From the NCBI RefSeq assembly GCF_014805625.2, contig NW_023998414.1, forward strand, positions 8,520,914 through 8,584,913: DNA of 64,000 bases. The letters run 5' to 3'. Below are positions 46,628-59,699 of this stretch, one piece after another; position 1 is the first letter of the stretch; the number at the start of each line of letters is the position of its first letter. This stretch comes from Glossina fuscipes (Eukaryota > Arthropoda > Insecta > Diptera > Glossinidae). The notes beneath the pieces are model-generated. The model saw only the letters and a list, made by a program, of their open reading frames with translations, was not told the origin of the DNA and searched no databases. Made by a program: the position numbers and the translations under genes.

Positions 46628-47387
46628 AAAATCCGTATGTTACTTGAGTTTTGTTATTGTTGAGAAAACTTTACCGCCTAAATGCAACATCAGTCTGTCT
46701 GCATGAATATAAAGAGAAATTATTGACAAACAAGTTACGAAATACGAATTAAGCAGAAAAACGAAATGTGCAGCAAGGGTAACTAATAACAACAACAGAT
46801 GTAACATAATATTGAAAATTCAATTCAATTGAATTCAGTTCAAGTCATTCAAGACATTCATTCATTCATTCATTCATTCATTGGAAGTTTGATAATAAAT
46901 ACGAAAAATATAACGATTTAAAGGAAATAAATTTAAAAAATTTATTAACATTTCTTTACATGACCTCTCTTCCAATTCTCTCTCATTCAACATTCACATC
47001 AGCAGTCGTGCGTTCCCAAGTTAGTGACTGATTCATAAATTTACATTTGTACTTATCTGATGATCAACAGCTTCTCCCCAGGCCGAATAGTACGTAGTAG
47101 TTAAAGCAAAATAGAAAATTTCGATACCAAAATCCTCTCCATCGCCTCTGTTTACGTAGATTCAAAGGCACAAACGTTTTCATAACAACACAATTCGTTA
47201 AATAAAAAAAATATAAAACGCCGTTTGGTTTGCGATTAGGCGATGGGTCTCGACTAACAACAACAACTTAATGGTTTTCATTAAAGTCAATCGCCTTAGA
47301 CAGTAGTCTTAGAACTCGTTTCCTTGGTTAAAACATTAATCAATAATAATATTAATAAATAATCTTTAGCTAGGCATACGAGGTGTG
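46625..47387. other. AT-rich spacer
   Basis: No gene. (ATTC)n of about seven units lies at 46855-46882. Confidence 0.45.
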
Positions 47388-47415
47388 TCGAGAAAAAAAG
47401 ATGACTCTCAACAAT
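47388..47415 (+). repeat. Possible mariner/Tc1-type terminal repeat
   Basis: TACGAGGTGTGTCGAGAAAA resembles ends of mariner-like elements that start ACGAGGTGTGTxxxxAAAGTA. No partner end or transposase block was found within about 2 kb, so it is a solo scrap at best. Confidence 0.25.
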
Positions 47416-48440
47416 TTCCCCGGACTATGTATATTCGATTTTCGACCATATATATGTGGATATTATCAGCCATATAAGCCATAAACGTTATTACACTTGT
47501 TTTGCTTTGCTTCGCGATCGTACATATCGATCAAAGATATATGTTTATATCTATATGACTCGGCGGCAGTGGTGAATGTCCTTATGCGAGAAGCGAATTC
47601 GTTTTTATTTTAAATTTCGTAAATGTATTTTCATTTTTCACGGAAGATGTACTTTAAGAAAGGAAGACAACACAGGCACAAGTAAACAGATGAATGCAAC
47701 TGAACAGTTGCTCGAGCAATCAAAAATGTATACGCTTTAGTTTCTTCTTTCATTCTTTTCATGTTAGTTACGATGCTCATCTTCCAGGCGAGCGTTTTCT
47801 TAAGACAAGAGCTACCGACAATTTCTATATACCTAATGAGTAACTTTAACCCAAATGCCCTCAGGAATCGTTCTAGTTGCAGAATGTAAAGCCGAAAGAG
47901 TGAAATTCAGCACAAATTGAAATTTTATGATTACAGATTGGCGAGCGATTGCATGCCAGGCTAACTGAAATATTTTCAAGAGATGTTAAGTTATATACAA
48001 AATTATGAGAACATTGTCTAGCGATTTTCCAAGCTTATCCCAAATTCCTACCGAGTGAGCGCGTCTAAGTGAACACGAAAATGATATAAGGCTAGCGCCG
48101 GAAGACTGTTGTACAGTCAGCCACACCTTCTAACTATTTTGTTTTGTTTTTTTTTTTTTTTGAAAGTTGAAACCGTTAGTTCTAGTGTTAATATACAAAG
48201 TCTTTACACGTATATCTGCCAGTGTAAACACTAAATTGCAAAATTTCTCATTCATATATATAAAAAGAAAATTAAATGTGATGTGATGTTTGTAATTTTC
48301 TATAGTTGGCGTTCTCTCGGAAACTCAAATCCAATCCGATTTTGTAATATTTTAAAGATTTTCCTGCTATGCTATATTCTTTTATATGCTGTATATCAAT
48401 TGCGCAACAAGATCTATTGAGTTGGTGCGGACGCTTGTAA
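47416..48440. other. AT-rich spacer
   Basis: No gene; a poly-T run at about 48149-48162 only. Confidence 0.4.
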
Positions 48441-49120
48441 CACTCGAAAGGACTTGAGGCAGTCCTACCTTTTATCATACCGATCGATTCAGAAAATTAC
48501 TCTATATGTATATATATTTTGATAAAGTTTGATGCATTAACGTGCTTTGACCCGAGGGCGAACGCTATTGAAAATGCTTCGGATCGATTTACTTTTTAGA
48601 CTACTCGACAAAAGTCGTCGCTATACTTGGGGTAATTTTTTGAACCCCCTCTCATATGACCGTTCGAAAACTGAGTTTTGATGTGATACGACACCACGCT
48701 TCATACGGTGTTTCTTATGAGTGAAAAGCGCTTTAGAAAACTGCTTTAATTTTTAATACTTTATGATGATAATCCGTCCATAGTATCAAATCAAACAAGC
48801 GCTAGGGGATTTGCATCACATAGATTTAATGATCATAGGACATACGTCTAATGGTCAGCCTTGCCCGACTAAAAAGTTTTTACTAACATATATATACTAT
48901 AATATACATACATATATAGACCACATATCATATCCCCAAAAGAACTTGAGACCTTTGAATTTATTCTTTATTATACCGATCGATTTAGAATCAATTTCTG
49001 AATTCATCTAAGCTTGTGTGTGCAACCTACAGACCGACGATGGGACACCGACGTGTATCGATCCAAAGACAAACGCTATTGAAAATGCTTCGAATCGGCG
49101 AAACTTTTCATACCTCTTCC
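48441..49120 (+). repeat. Local diverged duplication, units about 500 bases apart
   Basis: ACTTGAGGCAG...TATCATACCGATCGATTCAGA (48451-48495) and GAACGCTATTGAAAATGCTT (48560-48579) recur as ACTTGAGACCT...TATTATACCGATCGATTTAGA (about 48944-48990) and AAACGCTATTGAAAATGCTT (49072-49091), in the same order and spacing. The CGATTTAGAATCAATTTCTG segment also resembles the dispersed repeat at 60.3 kb (CGATTTAGAAATTGATTCTG), so these are probably two old copies of a relative of that family. Confidence 0.6.
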
Positions 49121-49837
49121 CATATTATGTCTAATCTGGAAATATTGTTAACTCTATTACGCGAGATGATCTAGAGTATGCAATGATGAGCCGTGACACA
49201 CTGCAGTGCCTTCAGTTGTAAATGAATTTGCGAAAACAGGCTCTTTTAAATGCCATTAATCCGAAGCATCAACTAATTAGTAAGCAACTGTCACTCACTG
49301 TATAATCACTTATTTTGTTTAGTCATCCTCTGAAACAATTTAATCCATTTGCAAGTGAAATTATTTGTAACTAACATAACTAACTAATCATAGGAGTTAG
49401 GTCGTTACAGTTCCAAAGCGAACAGAGTGAGCTCACACAATGCATATGCATAATCTAAAGCAGCTCACTTGTCTGCTTAACCCACTTCCTCTCCCGCGCT
49501 GCTATTAACATTCGCCAGGACGGAAGAATAAAGAAAAATTTGATACTATTATAAATAGATCGGTGTAGACCAAGTTTTTGAAAATGATTGTATTTATCAG
49601 AACAATAACAACAACAAAAAAAAAAAAACTAAACCATATTTGTCAACAATTTATAAAAAATGTTAGCGAAAATTGCTTCTGATCATTTTATTGACAATTG
49701 ATAAGAAGCTGAATAATTTGAATGGTGGTCGGTCTGCCAGAAGGCGAACATAACTTTCGCAATTTCTTGTTTATTTTTCGATTGTTATTCTCTAGTAAAT
49801 GTATTTATTTTTATTTATTTATTTAGTTTTCTTCTTT
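49121..49837. other. AT-rich spacer
   Basis: No gene. A-run at 49617-49628 and (TTTA)n at 49803-49824. Confidence 0.4.
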
Positions 49838-49967
49838 TTTTTTTTTTTTTTANNNNNNNNNNNNNNNNNNNNNNNNNNNNNNNNNNNNNNNNNNNNNNNN
49901 NNNNNNNNNNNNNNNNNNNNNNNNNNNNNNNNNNNNNNNNNNNNNNNNNNNNTTTTTTTTTTTTTTT

Positions 49968-49998
<31 letters not shown>

Positions 49999-50034
49999 CC
50001 TTGCTCTTCTTCTTTTTTTTTTTTTTTTTTTTGA
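49838..50034. other. Assembly gap of 100 N inside a poly-T region
   Basis: 49853-49952 is exactly 100 N, a conventional unknown-length gap. T runs of about 15 (left) and 27 (right) flank it, with more T runs to 50031. The sequence almost certainly failed to assemble through a homopolymer or simple repeat. The ORF reading across it is meaningless. Confidence 0.97.
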
Positions 50035-50312
50035 GTATGAAATATAAGAAATTGCTTAGATGCTCAAGATAAAGTTATTATTTATTTTTTGGTTCGAGAA
50101 GTGTATATTCGCACGCACACAATCCAAAGTCATGTTATGTGTACACGTATGAGTAAATTGAAAAATGGAACGAGAAATGCAATTTCATTCGGTCGTTATA
50201 CATATTCTAGGCAACAACGTAACATAGTGATAACATTTGTAGTAGTGTTGTAATAAGTTGAAAGTTTAGCATTTATATCAAAAAGCTAGGCGTACATGTG
50301 CCTGCATGCATT

Positions 50313-50357
<45 letters not shown>

Positions 50358-51218
50358 TTATGCATATACAGTATAGTTCGTGTTGCCATTGCTGAGAGAG
50401 AGATCTGCATGTAAAATTGAATAAAATTTGCAATTTTGCTTATGACTGCTAAAAAGTAAGACAACAACAACAACAACAGCTAGCGAAACATGTAAGAAAA
50501 TTATATTCGCCTTGGGAAGGACCTTAGATATTCATCACATTACGAGAGTATATAAAAATTTCAAAATATTTGCTTAACTATGGGCCTTTTAATTAGTCAA
50601 CAAAAAGAGAATGAACTAATGAGGATTCTGAGGCAAATTCTGCCAAACTCTGGCAATTGTTGTTTGCTTCAAGGCTTCTCAAATAAAATTGACTAAATCA
50701 CTCAACTCAAAAAGCCTTATTTTCTAATCGAGGAGTTTAAACGTTCCTTAGGACATCCGCTTCACGTCTGCAGATCTTTTTAAATATGCTTTTGCTCCCT
50801 AATCCTTTACAATTGTAATTTGCAAGCAAGGCATAGAGAAATATTCACCGAAGAAGTAAATTCTAGAACTAAAACATGAGATGAGCACTAGCAACTATTA
50901 AGTAAAAAAAAATATATATATAAATAATACAACATGGGATCTAAGGCGGGATAGGAGTTGGTGCGTTAGCAAAGCGATGTCTGGGGTCACCCTTGATAAA
51001 AGACTGTGGAAAGGGTTAACATTAAGTTTCACTTATCAAATCTTACTAAAAGGATTTTCTTTCGGTTTTTGCTTAACATTGATTGATGAGCAGAGAGTTA
51101 AGTGGAGTCTTTTTTTTATTATTAATTTTTTATATTAGATATCAAAAAGTTTTGTAAAATTGATTTACCTGAGTAAATATAGATTAAGTGGAGAAGATAA
51201 TTCGGATCGCTGCTGACT
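50035..51218. other. AT-rich spacer
   Basis: No gene. (TA)n at 50316-50354 and a CAA tract at 50462-50478. Confidence 0.45.
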
Positions 51219-51422
51219 TTGTCAGATTTCGTGTTGGTTTGTTTTGTTGCCTTCCTACCGCTCACCCGCGGCAACAAATTGTTCACCTTAATATTTTATT
51301 GTAATCAGATCGGATGGATTCCTCAAGATCGTGAACGAAGATATTGCCTAGAATCGCTTGGCCTCATTTTGGGCGCCCAAGGAGATATAAGCCCATCTCT
51401 ATTCCATTTTTATTTAATTTAG
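51219..51422 (+). pseudogene. Possible Jockey/R1-type reverse transcriptase scrap
   Basis: The 67-codon frame ends GAQGDISPSLFHFYLI-stop (residues 52-67, 51372-51419). That fits the GVPQGxVLSPxLFNFYL block of non-LTR RTs, with V to A, P lost and S to D. AFLPLTRGNKLFTL (residues 11-24) lies where the family has WLxxYLxxRxxxV. No YADD or downstream block follows before the frame closes. It is short and only one block is convincing. Confidence 0.4.
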
Positions 51423-51891
51423 ATCAAAAGCTTTGCAATAGGGTGTATTGGGTAAAACGAAACTCTCTCCTCTAACTTGCTTCTCAAGAAGAGGCTTTTT
51501 CGATGAGTTAAGAGCAATTTCTCAACTGAATAGAATCATGTTAGGCACATCTCATCAAAATCAATTTATAAAATCGATTTAAAAGCGAGTAATACTTAAC
51601 CCTTATTGATAGTGACAAACAAATGCACAAAATTAATATAAGTTTATGATGTTAGCAGCATATATATATATATATATATATAAACGTATATGTAATATAT
51701 AAGTTGTCAAGTGGTGCCAGGAAAGCAGTTCTTTGAAATTCGTTTTTTGTTACGTCCTGCATACAAGTGTGCACGTTAAAATGTCGAGAAATGCGGGTAA
51801 ATTCGGTTCACGAAAGTAAATACATAAATAAATTCAATTGGTGTTTGCACTGGCAACGGAATTAAAATGCAACGTTTTGTTTGTTGTTGGC
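51423..51891. other. AT-rich spacer
   Basis: No gene; (TA)n at 51659-51682. Confidence 0.45.
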
Positions 51892-51933
51892 TTGTGTTGT
51901 GTTATGTTGTGTTGTGTTGTGTTGTGTTGTGTT
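51892..51933. repeat. (GTGTT)n pentamer repeat
   Basis: About eight TGTGT/GTGTT units, one with an A substitution (GTTAT). Confidence 0.95.
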
Positions 51934-54900
51934 ACAGTTCGGTTTTTAAGTAAATAGCAAGAAATACGAGAAAAACACGTGAGTAGAAAAAGCCAGATGC
52001 ACACAAAACTAACTTATTTCTGTTGCCCTAGACACTAAACCATATACGAGGTAGTATTTGTATGGCCTTAGAAACGCGCTACTGTTTTGTGTTTTGTCTT
52101 TTTACGTACATTTTTTTGATTTGTTTTGTGTTTTTCTTTTTTTCTTTTTCGTTCTTCCTTCCACAGTAATTTTTTTTGTTTTGTTTTTTTTTTTTTTTGC
52201 ATATATATATTTATTTATTTTATTTATTTATTTACCTTTCTTTTTGTCATTCGCGTAAGCAGACATAGATTATGTAAGACTAGCATAGCTATACACGTTT
52301 TGCATATATTTCATACTTAATTTGCTATCTCTTTGACTCTTTGCCTTCCCATCGACCATATTTTAAACTATCACTCACTTACTCACTCTCACTCTCTTTC
52401 TCTCTGCCTCCCACTCTCTCTCTCTCTCTCTCTTTCACTCTTTCTTTTTTTTTTTGCTTTTCCTATCTAATTGTCTATCTGTTTCATTGTATTCTTTTAA
52501 CTTTTCAAACTGGAGATTTGATATATATTTAGAAAACACCAACAACAATATCTATATGGGACTACCACGCGCGTTGACTACACATACTGCAAAAACATAC
52601 ATACGTTCATATCCAAATAGTTAAGATGATAACAAAAACAACAACAAGAACTATAATAACAAACAAAAAAACAACAAAAAATAACAGCAGCAACAACAAC
52701 AGCAACAGCAGTTTAACTGTGTTAAAAATGTTTAGAGGCACAACATTTTATTTCCATTTTTTTCAATTTCGCTTCTTTTTTTTTTTTTTTGTTTTTTTTT
52801 TTAATTGTATTGTGTAGTTTCTTTTACAATATTTTTCTCTTTGCATATATTTAGTTTAGTTTATACGCAAAACAGCATCAGAGCGATAAACGAGAGATAG
52901 AAATGAAAAGAATTATTATTATGTATGCGAGTGTATGGATATTTATATCTGTATATGTTTTTACGTTTGCATGTTTACTTGTTTGTATTATCATGCTGTG
53001 GCAACTACATAAACTATCAGCACAATAACAATTACTAACAGTACAATGGCGGAATAAATTTTCATGTTAAATTAAATGTTGGCAGATTTAAAAACACATA
53101 TGCATACGCGAACCATACAGTACGCTTCACCTAAATGTGACTACGCAAATAAAATAAATTTATTTAGATATTTTTTCATGCAAGTTCTATATCCAAATAT
53201 ATAGTTTGTGCTAAAAAGAAAAAAAAACAAAAAAAAAAAAAAGACACTTCAAATAAAGAATATATGGTTAAGTCATATATATGTTCTTTAATTTTGCTTA
53301 TAGAAGCCAAACTTTGCTGTAATGGTCATATGAAAGGGATGAATGAAAACGTTCGCCTGCAATAGATTGCACTGCACGTTTCATATCAATTAATGTGATA
53401 CGCTTTGAGTTTAAAAAAGTGGCAAATCGTGCTAATGAAACGTGTGCTGTGAACGTCAACGAAAATTAGAGTAAGTGATTCTTAGGTGACATTATCGTAT
53501 CTAACAAGAAATTGTTGCATTAAAAGATATGTGGAAAAGTGTAGGAAATAGATTGGTATTACAATAATTGCTTTCAATGTTAAGGTCTCTGTTCTTGTTC
53601 TTCATTTTGTTTTATTATTTTTTTTTTTTATTATTTTTATTTTTTAATATCCTACAGTTTTGCCAATACGGCAATATCGCACTAAAACAGTAAACGCAAA
53701 TATGTTTATGTGTGTATCACATGGCAACAAACTTAAGTACATTTCGAAAATATATATTCAAACCTCAACGTGAGATAAGCAGATGCGTAATTTTGAAATA
53801 ATATTTAAAAAAAAAAAATGACAAACGGACGTACGGACGGACAATATTAGACCAATTTTCTAATTTCATTTTGATGAATACATCTGGTTTTTAAATATAT
53901 AAAATATTTCTTATTAGGAAATATCGAGCAGTTATGTAAATGTTGTTCAAAATGTTGTCTTGAAGGAATATTCTTAAGGAATACTTTTATGAATCGTTAT
54001 CTCCAAATAAGTTTCTATAAAGATGGAAATTTGCGTTATTCCCTAATGTACTTTATAAAAATCAATTAAGTTTCAGTTACCCATATAGGAAAACTTTTTT
54101 TTCTTTTGTTCTCTTAGTTCAATTATTCGTAAAAAAGAGGATCAATAGCTAAGCATAGTTGAATCTCAGGTAAATCAATAAATATTGAATCTTTAAAACC
54201 TTTCAATTTTTATATTCAATACGCTTACGTAATAATAGTTGAGTTAGACTAACCTTTAAGAGACTTAACGTCTCTTCTAAATTAGATAAGGTACCGCATC
54301 GATACCAAAATTGAATTGATCGAACGAACTATGGGATATGGTTTAGCTATGGACAGAAAAATGTTTAATACCAAAGGAATTTTTGTTGACTGTTATACAA
54401 TTACATGTAACGACTAAGATTGGAAGTGTCGAAGGGGCATCTATAACTATAATACAAAAATTGTTGTATTCATCACGTGGTAAGCCATGATAGGGTTACT
54501 TTCAAATCTCTATCACGAAAGAGGGAAATGGTGGATAAGTAAGTATGTATATGGAAATTGAAACGTACATACAAGCGAAATCAATAGCATAGTGCGTGGA
54601 AACGTTTCAAAAAAAAAGGAATTGTTCATGCATCAGGTTGCATGTCTAACAGATATCTACGATCCTAAGCCCAAGCATTATCAATGTAAGTTGGGATCTT
54701 TCAATTGTGGGTGTGTTAGCTTGTTGCTAGCTACTCTTACGAATTATTTGCAAATCGCGATTTTTGCTTATTGTGAAAGCATTGTGGAATTATGCTGAAT
54801 TTATAAATTTGAGCTGAGACTGCCGGCTAAAGAGGCTCACGTCAACTTTTAACCTGTCTTCGAAATAATCTAAGCAAACTCGTTCTTTTCATTCTTTCAA

Positions 54901-55104
54901 ATGCGTTCCGTTTTCAAAAGGCGCGTGTGCACAAATACTTGCTCCTACTTTCCCAACTACCGTCCACATGTGTATGCGAAGCGTTACTCGAGCTGCTTGT
55001 CAATTATGCAAGAAAAAAAATAAAAATAAAAAGCATTAAATGACGGAAACGCGGACAAATGAAGAGATCGACATGGCTTATCAAGGACATTTATAACTGA
55101 TAAG
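51934..55104. other. AT-rich spacer with simple repeats
   Basis: No gene. T-runs at 52185-52199; (CT)n at 52386-52450; CAA/CAG triplets at 52668-52713; T-runs at 52778-52801; A-runs at 53219-53244. A short GACGGAC run with a weak dispersed-repeat likeness lies at 53820-53845. ORF 54592-54798 has no motif. Confidence 0.45.
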
Positions 55105-55130
55105 ATCCTTGATCAGCATTTCAGAATATT
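55105..55130 (-). repeat. Tiny fragment of the 'GATCAAG' dispersed repeat
   Basis: The minus strand reads TTCTGAAATGCTGATCAAGG against the family core TTTAGAATTTGATGCTGATC-AAGAAT. Too short for certainty. Confidence 0.3.
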
Positions 55131-57108
55131 AGAAAAGCGAGAAAATATTTAGTTCACGCCCATTTTCCTTAGGCGAAAATTTTCGTATCTTTTGTTGTCA
55201 GTTGTTAAACACTTCATTGTTGCATTACGCACGTAAGCACTGTACGATCGTACTTTAAAAAAATGAAAAAGAAGCAACTGTTACTAAGCAACAACTCAAC
55301 ATAATATAATTTCGCTATAAGTTCTAAGAGCTTATATGCAAATCGAAATTCGTAATATGCAAGGTGGTCCAGAAAGCGTTCTTTGCCATGGCAACGATGA
55401 TCATAAGTTCGTTCGAAAATGTAAGCGTATGTCTGTGGATATGAAAAAAATGAATATAATGTGCATACGTAATGTGCGCATTTATCTCCCTCCTTATACG
55501 TATGCCAATGTATTGCAGAGAGGTTATCGCTTTACAATAACTTTGCTATCATTTATACTTCTAATTGCAATTCCTTTACGCCATCCTAAAGGCACGAGGA
55601 CTACATACATTTATATGGATAACAATGATTTTTGGTATATCTGAACGTATCCGTTTTATGTATATATATATATAGGAATTTTTATTTTAGAATTCATTTT
55701 TTTTTTGGGTTGGGATTGGATACCTGTCCCTCTCTCCCTCCCAACCGAGCTTCCTTCACACAAACGTACACGTACTTAACAAGCATTTGTTCGGTATGAA
55801 TTTACAATTTATATAAATTTAACTGATGTTGACACTGACGCTTTATATTCATTTATTTATGAAACTAATACTAACGATACGTTAGCATCGAGTATTTGTG
55901 TTATCGTATAATTTGTTTCGTACACACACATACATATATACCTACATACATACACACATACATACATATATATGCACATAGTAGCAATCCACAATCGCAC
56001 TCATATACGCAAAATATTTGAAATTCATAGAAAATCTTATCATTTATAACCATTGTTTGGTAAAAAAAAAAAATAAAATAAAAAAAAAATAGAGAAGAAA
56101 AAGAAAAAAAATGGCAATAACAACAAATACAAACAACATGAAACTGAATACAAACTCAAAAGCAATAGAAAAAAATTGACACATGTATACAATGTGTACA
56201 TAATATGTACATACGTACATATCTATAAGCCAGTTTCAATTTCACATAAGGGTCTCTAACACTTGTTCTACAATCTTCTACAATCTTTATGCCAATAACT
56301 ACTTTCTTACGTTTTCTTTCCTTCCTTTTCACAACTTCAACTGTCGCCGTCCGTCGGTAAGGAGTACTCATAAACGACGTTAGTTATTTTCAATTCAGTG
56401 TGATATTGTATGTCGGAGATATTTGTACCTGACAATATTGATCATGAATATTGCTGATCGACGATATTTCCAAAAGGAATTTAGTCATTTTTCAACCTGG
56501 TTTCAAGGCGGCTAAGATGTGTGTTGAGGGCAGGAAGGATGTCAGAGAGTATCAAAATTTTCGATGACTATATGCTCGATAGAATTTAGCTCAACAAGTT
56601 ATCATCATTTGTATATCAACTATACGTTGAGTTGTTCACATACATACTGCTACGTAAATGTATTGAAAACAACAATACAAAAAATGTTTAAGGCTGTTTG
56701 AGCAGATGAAAACAAAGCTTGTCCATGATTATGATATACATTTGAGAATGCACAGGATCTCTCGATTTTATAAATTTCAAGTTACTTGGACTTTGTACGC
56801 AAACAAACATGAATATAGATGTACGTGACAAGGTCCGGCATGAAAAATTTATATCCCTCTTGCATCATACCTAACGCATCATACCTAACCTGACTTGGCG
56901 AGGACGTATTCGGTTAGACTGACCTCGCAACTGACCGAATATCGCATTGCCATTTTCGAAGCGCTACCCCATTAGGATGTGTACTGAAATGACAAAAGTC
57001 GAAAGTGATATTTATTTGTGGAACGCACGCCACGATATTTCCATCGGACGGGTTTCTTTTTAATCATGAAAGCGAGACGAAGTGAAAACTTTTCAAACTA
57101 AAGCCAAT
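55131..57108. other. AT-rich spacer
   Basis: No gene recognised. The 102-codon ORF at 55336-55644 has mixed composition but no motif or splice context. (CATA)n-like runs at 55925-55975; A-runs at 56061-56110. Confidence 0.4.
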
Positions 57109-57324
57109 CTATGGACTGCCAGTTAAAAGTACATTAGTTAAAAAGTCAGCATAATTATTCGATTGAGTTAATCGTAGCCGGTCAACAAACTCGAACAGCC
57201 AGCCAATGACGAAAGCATTAAATATATGCTCTGCGTTGCATTGAAGGAAGACCGGCATAGCCCGCCAGAGATATGGTAAATGAAATGCAAATTTTGTTTG
57301 TCCATTGCTCGGAAATAAAGTCAA
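57109..57324 (-). pseudogene. Doubtful LTR-retrotransposon RT scrap
   Basis: The minus-strand 71-codon frame contains QTKFAFHLPYLWRAMPVFLQ then CNAEHIFNAF (residues 9-38). It can be laid on the Ty3/gypsy RT block KTAFxxxxGxYxxxxMPFGLxNAPxTFQ, sharing K, AF, MP, L, NA and F. The catalytic YxDD block is not seen. A chance match is quite possible. Confidence 0.25.
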
Positions 57325-58218
57325 ATTTTTGCTGACAATAACTTAAATCGAAACATTGACTTGAATTGTGAAAAAAGAAAACTCAATTTTCTTTTTACTT
57401 AACCAAATGTATATACATATGCCCATCGTTCATCACAATCATATTTTGGCAATCATTTCTTCATGTTTTCCTTCATCTTTTTTTTTTTTGTTTTTTTCTT
57501 TTTTCCTCTCTTACGAAATTTGGGGAAATACACGGAGTAAGAATCAGAGATTCGAGCGAATCTAAGCTTTCTTTCGCTTCATTCATAATTGTCCTTATTT
57601 TCTTTGTTACCTTTTGCTTTTGTAAGCACACAAAGACTTGCGAGATTTTCTATTCTCTATTTTCCATTTTTTTTTTTTTTTTTATTTTCTTCTTTTTTTG
57701 TTTTCTTCTATTATTTTTATTATCTATGTCAACACAAACAAAGCAGTTCTTGCCGTTGCTGGTGCCATTGTATACAAATTTTATTGCAATTGCTTCTCTT
57801 TGCAAAAGCTTCCCTTGCTAACGTTGAAGTAGCAACAGTCTTAAAATAAGCATTTTTGAACATAATAAATACATCATATCGTGCCAGCTCTTAACAGTTA
57901 AATATATATTACTAACCACGCAACTGTGCCACGTCGGAATAATAATACAGTTGCATAGTATTAAAGTGTTTTTTTTTTTTTTTTTCATTTTTTTTATTTA
58001 CTTTTTTTTCTTGTTTATATATTTTATATAAGCATTTCTTGTTGTGTATCGATGATGGCCTCGCTGACTGTTGGCGTTAAGTTTATGCTAAAATAACACG
58101 TCATTGAGATGCTCATGTCGTAGATGCTCAATATATAAATTCTTGCTTTATATTTGCTTCACCTTCTTACCACAGAGTGTCTATTAAATCTTTTATAACG
58201 CATGAAAGTACGCTTGGG
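57325..58218. other. AT-rich spacer with T-rich runs
   Basis: No gene. Poly-T or T-rich tracts at 57478-57510, 57668-57700 and 57967-57985. Confidence 0.45.
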
Positions 58219-58306
58219 AAAGAGAATGAGAGCGAGAGAGAGAAAGAAATAGAGAAAGAAAGAAAGAAAGAAAGAAAAAGAGAGAGAGAGAAAGAGAGGG
58301 AGTGAG
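58219..58306. repeat. (GAAA)n / (GA)n purine tract
   Basis: GA and GAAA units on the plus strand, an almost pure purine run of about 85 bases. It could adopt triplex (H-DNA) form. The minus-strand Ser/Leu/Phe ORFs are artefacts. Confidence 0.95.
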
Positions 58307-59556
58307 TATACTCTCCCAACGCCATCGGTAATTTTGCTTGTCAGCCAATTGAAGTTTACGATCACTACAAATCTGTACACCTAGAATGTAGAAAATGGCT
58401 CCAAGTTTTTCATTCTTAATGCCGCAGCTGTCACTAATACCACTACGAGCTATTTCTAATTCGAAAATCAACTAAATTAGTATTCAAGTGAGCAGGCGCT
58501 TACTTTCGTGATCCGCATGCACTGTGTATTCCTCTCAATATATTTAGCTATAACAATAGGTTCGATAAGACGGCATATTCACCGAGAACTTATGCTTAAT
58601 TAACATATCAGAGTTACATATATATGGCTCTCCTGTATGTTTTGCAGAAAATCTATTTTCTTTACTTTTGAAATCTCTTTGCTAAGTAGCTTGTATCGAA
58701 TTAAATAGAAAATGTTTTTATTTTTTATTTTTTCTTTATAATTCATTCTTAGTATACGCTTTTTTAGTGATCAGCCACGTAAGGGCACATCGGTGATCAA
58801 GAAGGACTGTAGGTAAGAAAGAAGAAAAGATGTTTGTAGATTTACATTCGATTTGAATGTTCAAGTGTTTGAAATGGTGGGAATGAGCATTGCTTGTGGA
58901 ACGTGGCATCGAGGCGGGTATGCGAGAGCATTAGGAAAGCGGCGAAGTTTTGTTAAGAGATGTGATCAGTAGACAAGTTTCTTTTACTTCTGCGGAGCAT
59001 CTGCGCTCTTTATATCTACCGACAAGCAGAACACAGCCCACATTAGGCCGTTTGCTTGCCGTCCATAAGCGTTTGAATCTTTCGTTATAAGTGGTTGATG
59101 GTCGCTGGGACCAGGAACTGTACTATAATCTCTATCTAAATGTAGTTGTGTGTATTTCCATATTAAGAACAAAAATATATTGGGTCGACCAACATCGACA
59201 CCGTCTACAATCGACAAATTGCTTTACTTTGCAAATATTGAAAATCAGCTTGAAATTGTGTGAGTCCATTCTATAAAAGACTCGTCCAACCGTTGATTGC
59301 CTGCAGTTAAAATTCTTCAAATGTCGTTGCATTAATAGATTGAAAGGCGTGCATTTGTTTCTGAGCCTCAATTTATATTATAGTTGCAACTTTCGATTGT
59401 TGTTGTCATTAATGTTGTTATTGTTGTCATTGTTGTTGTCATATTGTTATATTGGCACATATTCGCAAACGCATTCTTAATTAGACGCTAACAAGATGGT
59501 AACAAATATTTTTCCGAACACGGATGTAACCATAATGCCAACGCCTTCCAGCTAAC

Positions 59557-59590
<34 letters not shown>

Positions 59591-59664
59591 AAAAATTTAA
59601 TGATCATTTAATAATTCTGAGAAAACTTTATTTATCTTTGCAGCGTGCTATGTGAAAGAGTATG

Positions 59665-59699
<35 letters not shown>

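Noticed and set aside
49799..50047. ORF crossing the N gap
   Set aside because: It contains about 34 unknown residues and is otherwise poly-Phe from T runs.
58193..58471. Minus-strand ORF with hydrophobic Leu/Phe/Ser run resembling a membrane segment
   Set aside because: The run is a translation of the GAAA/GA tract.
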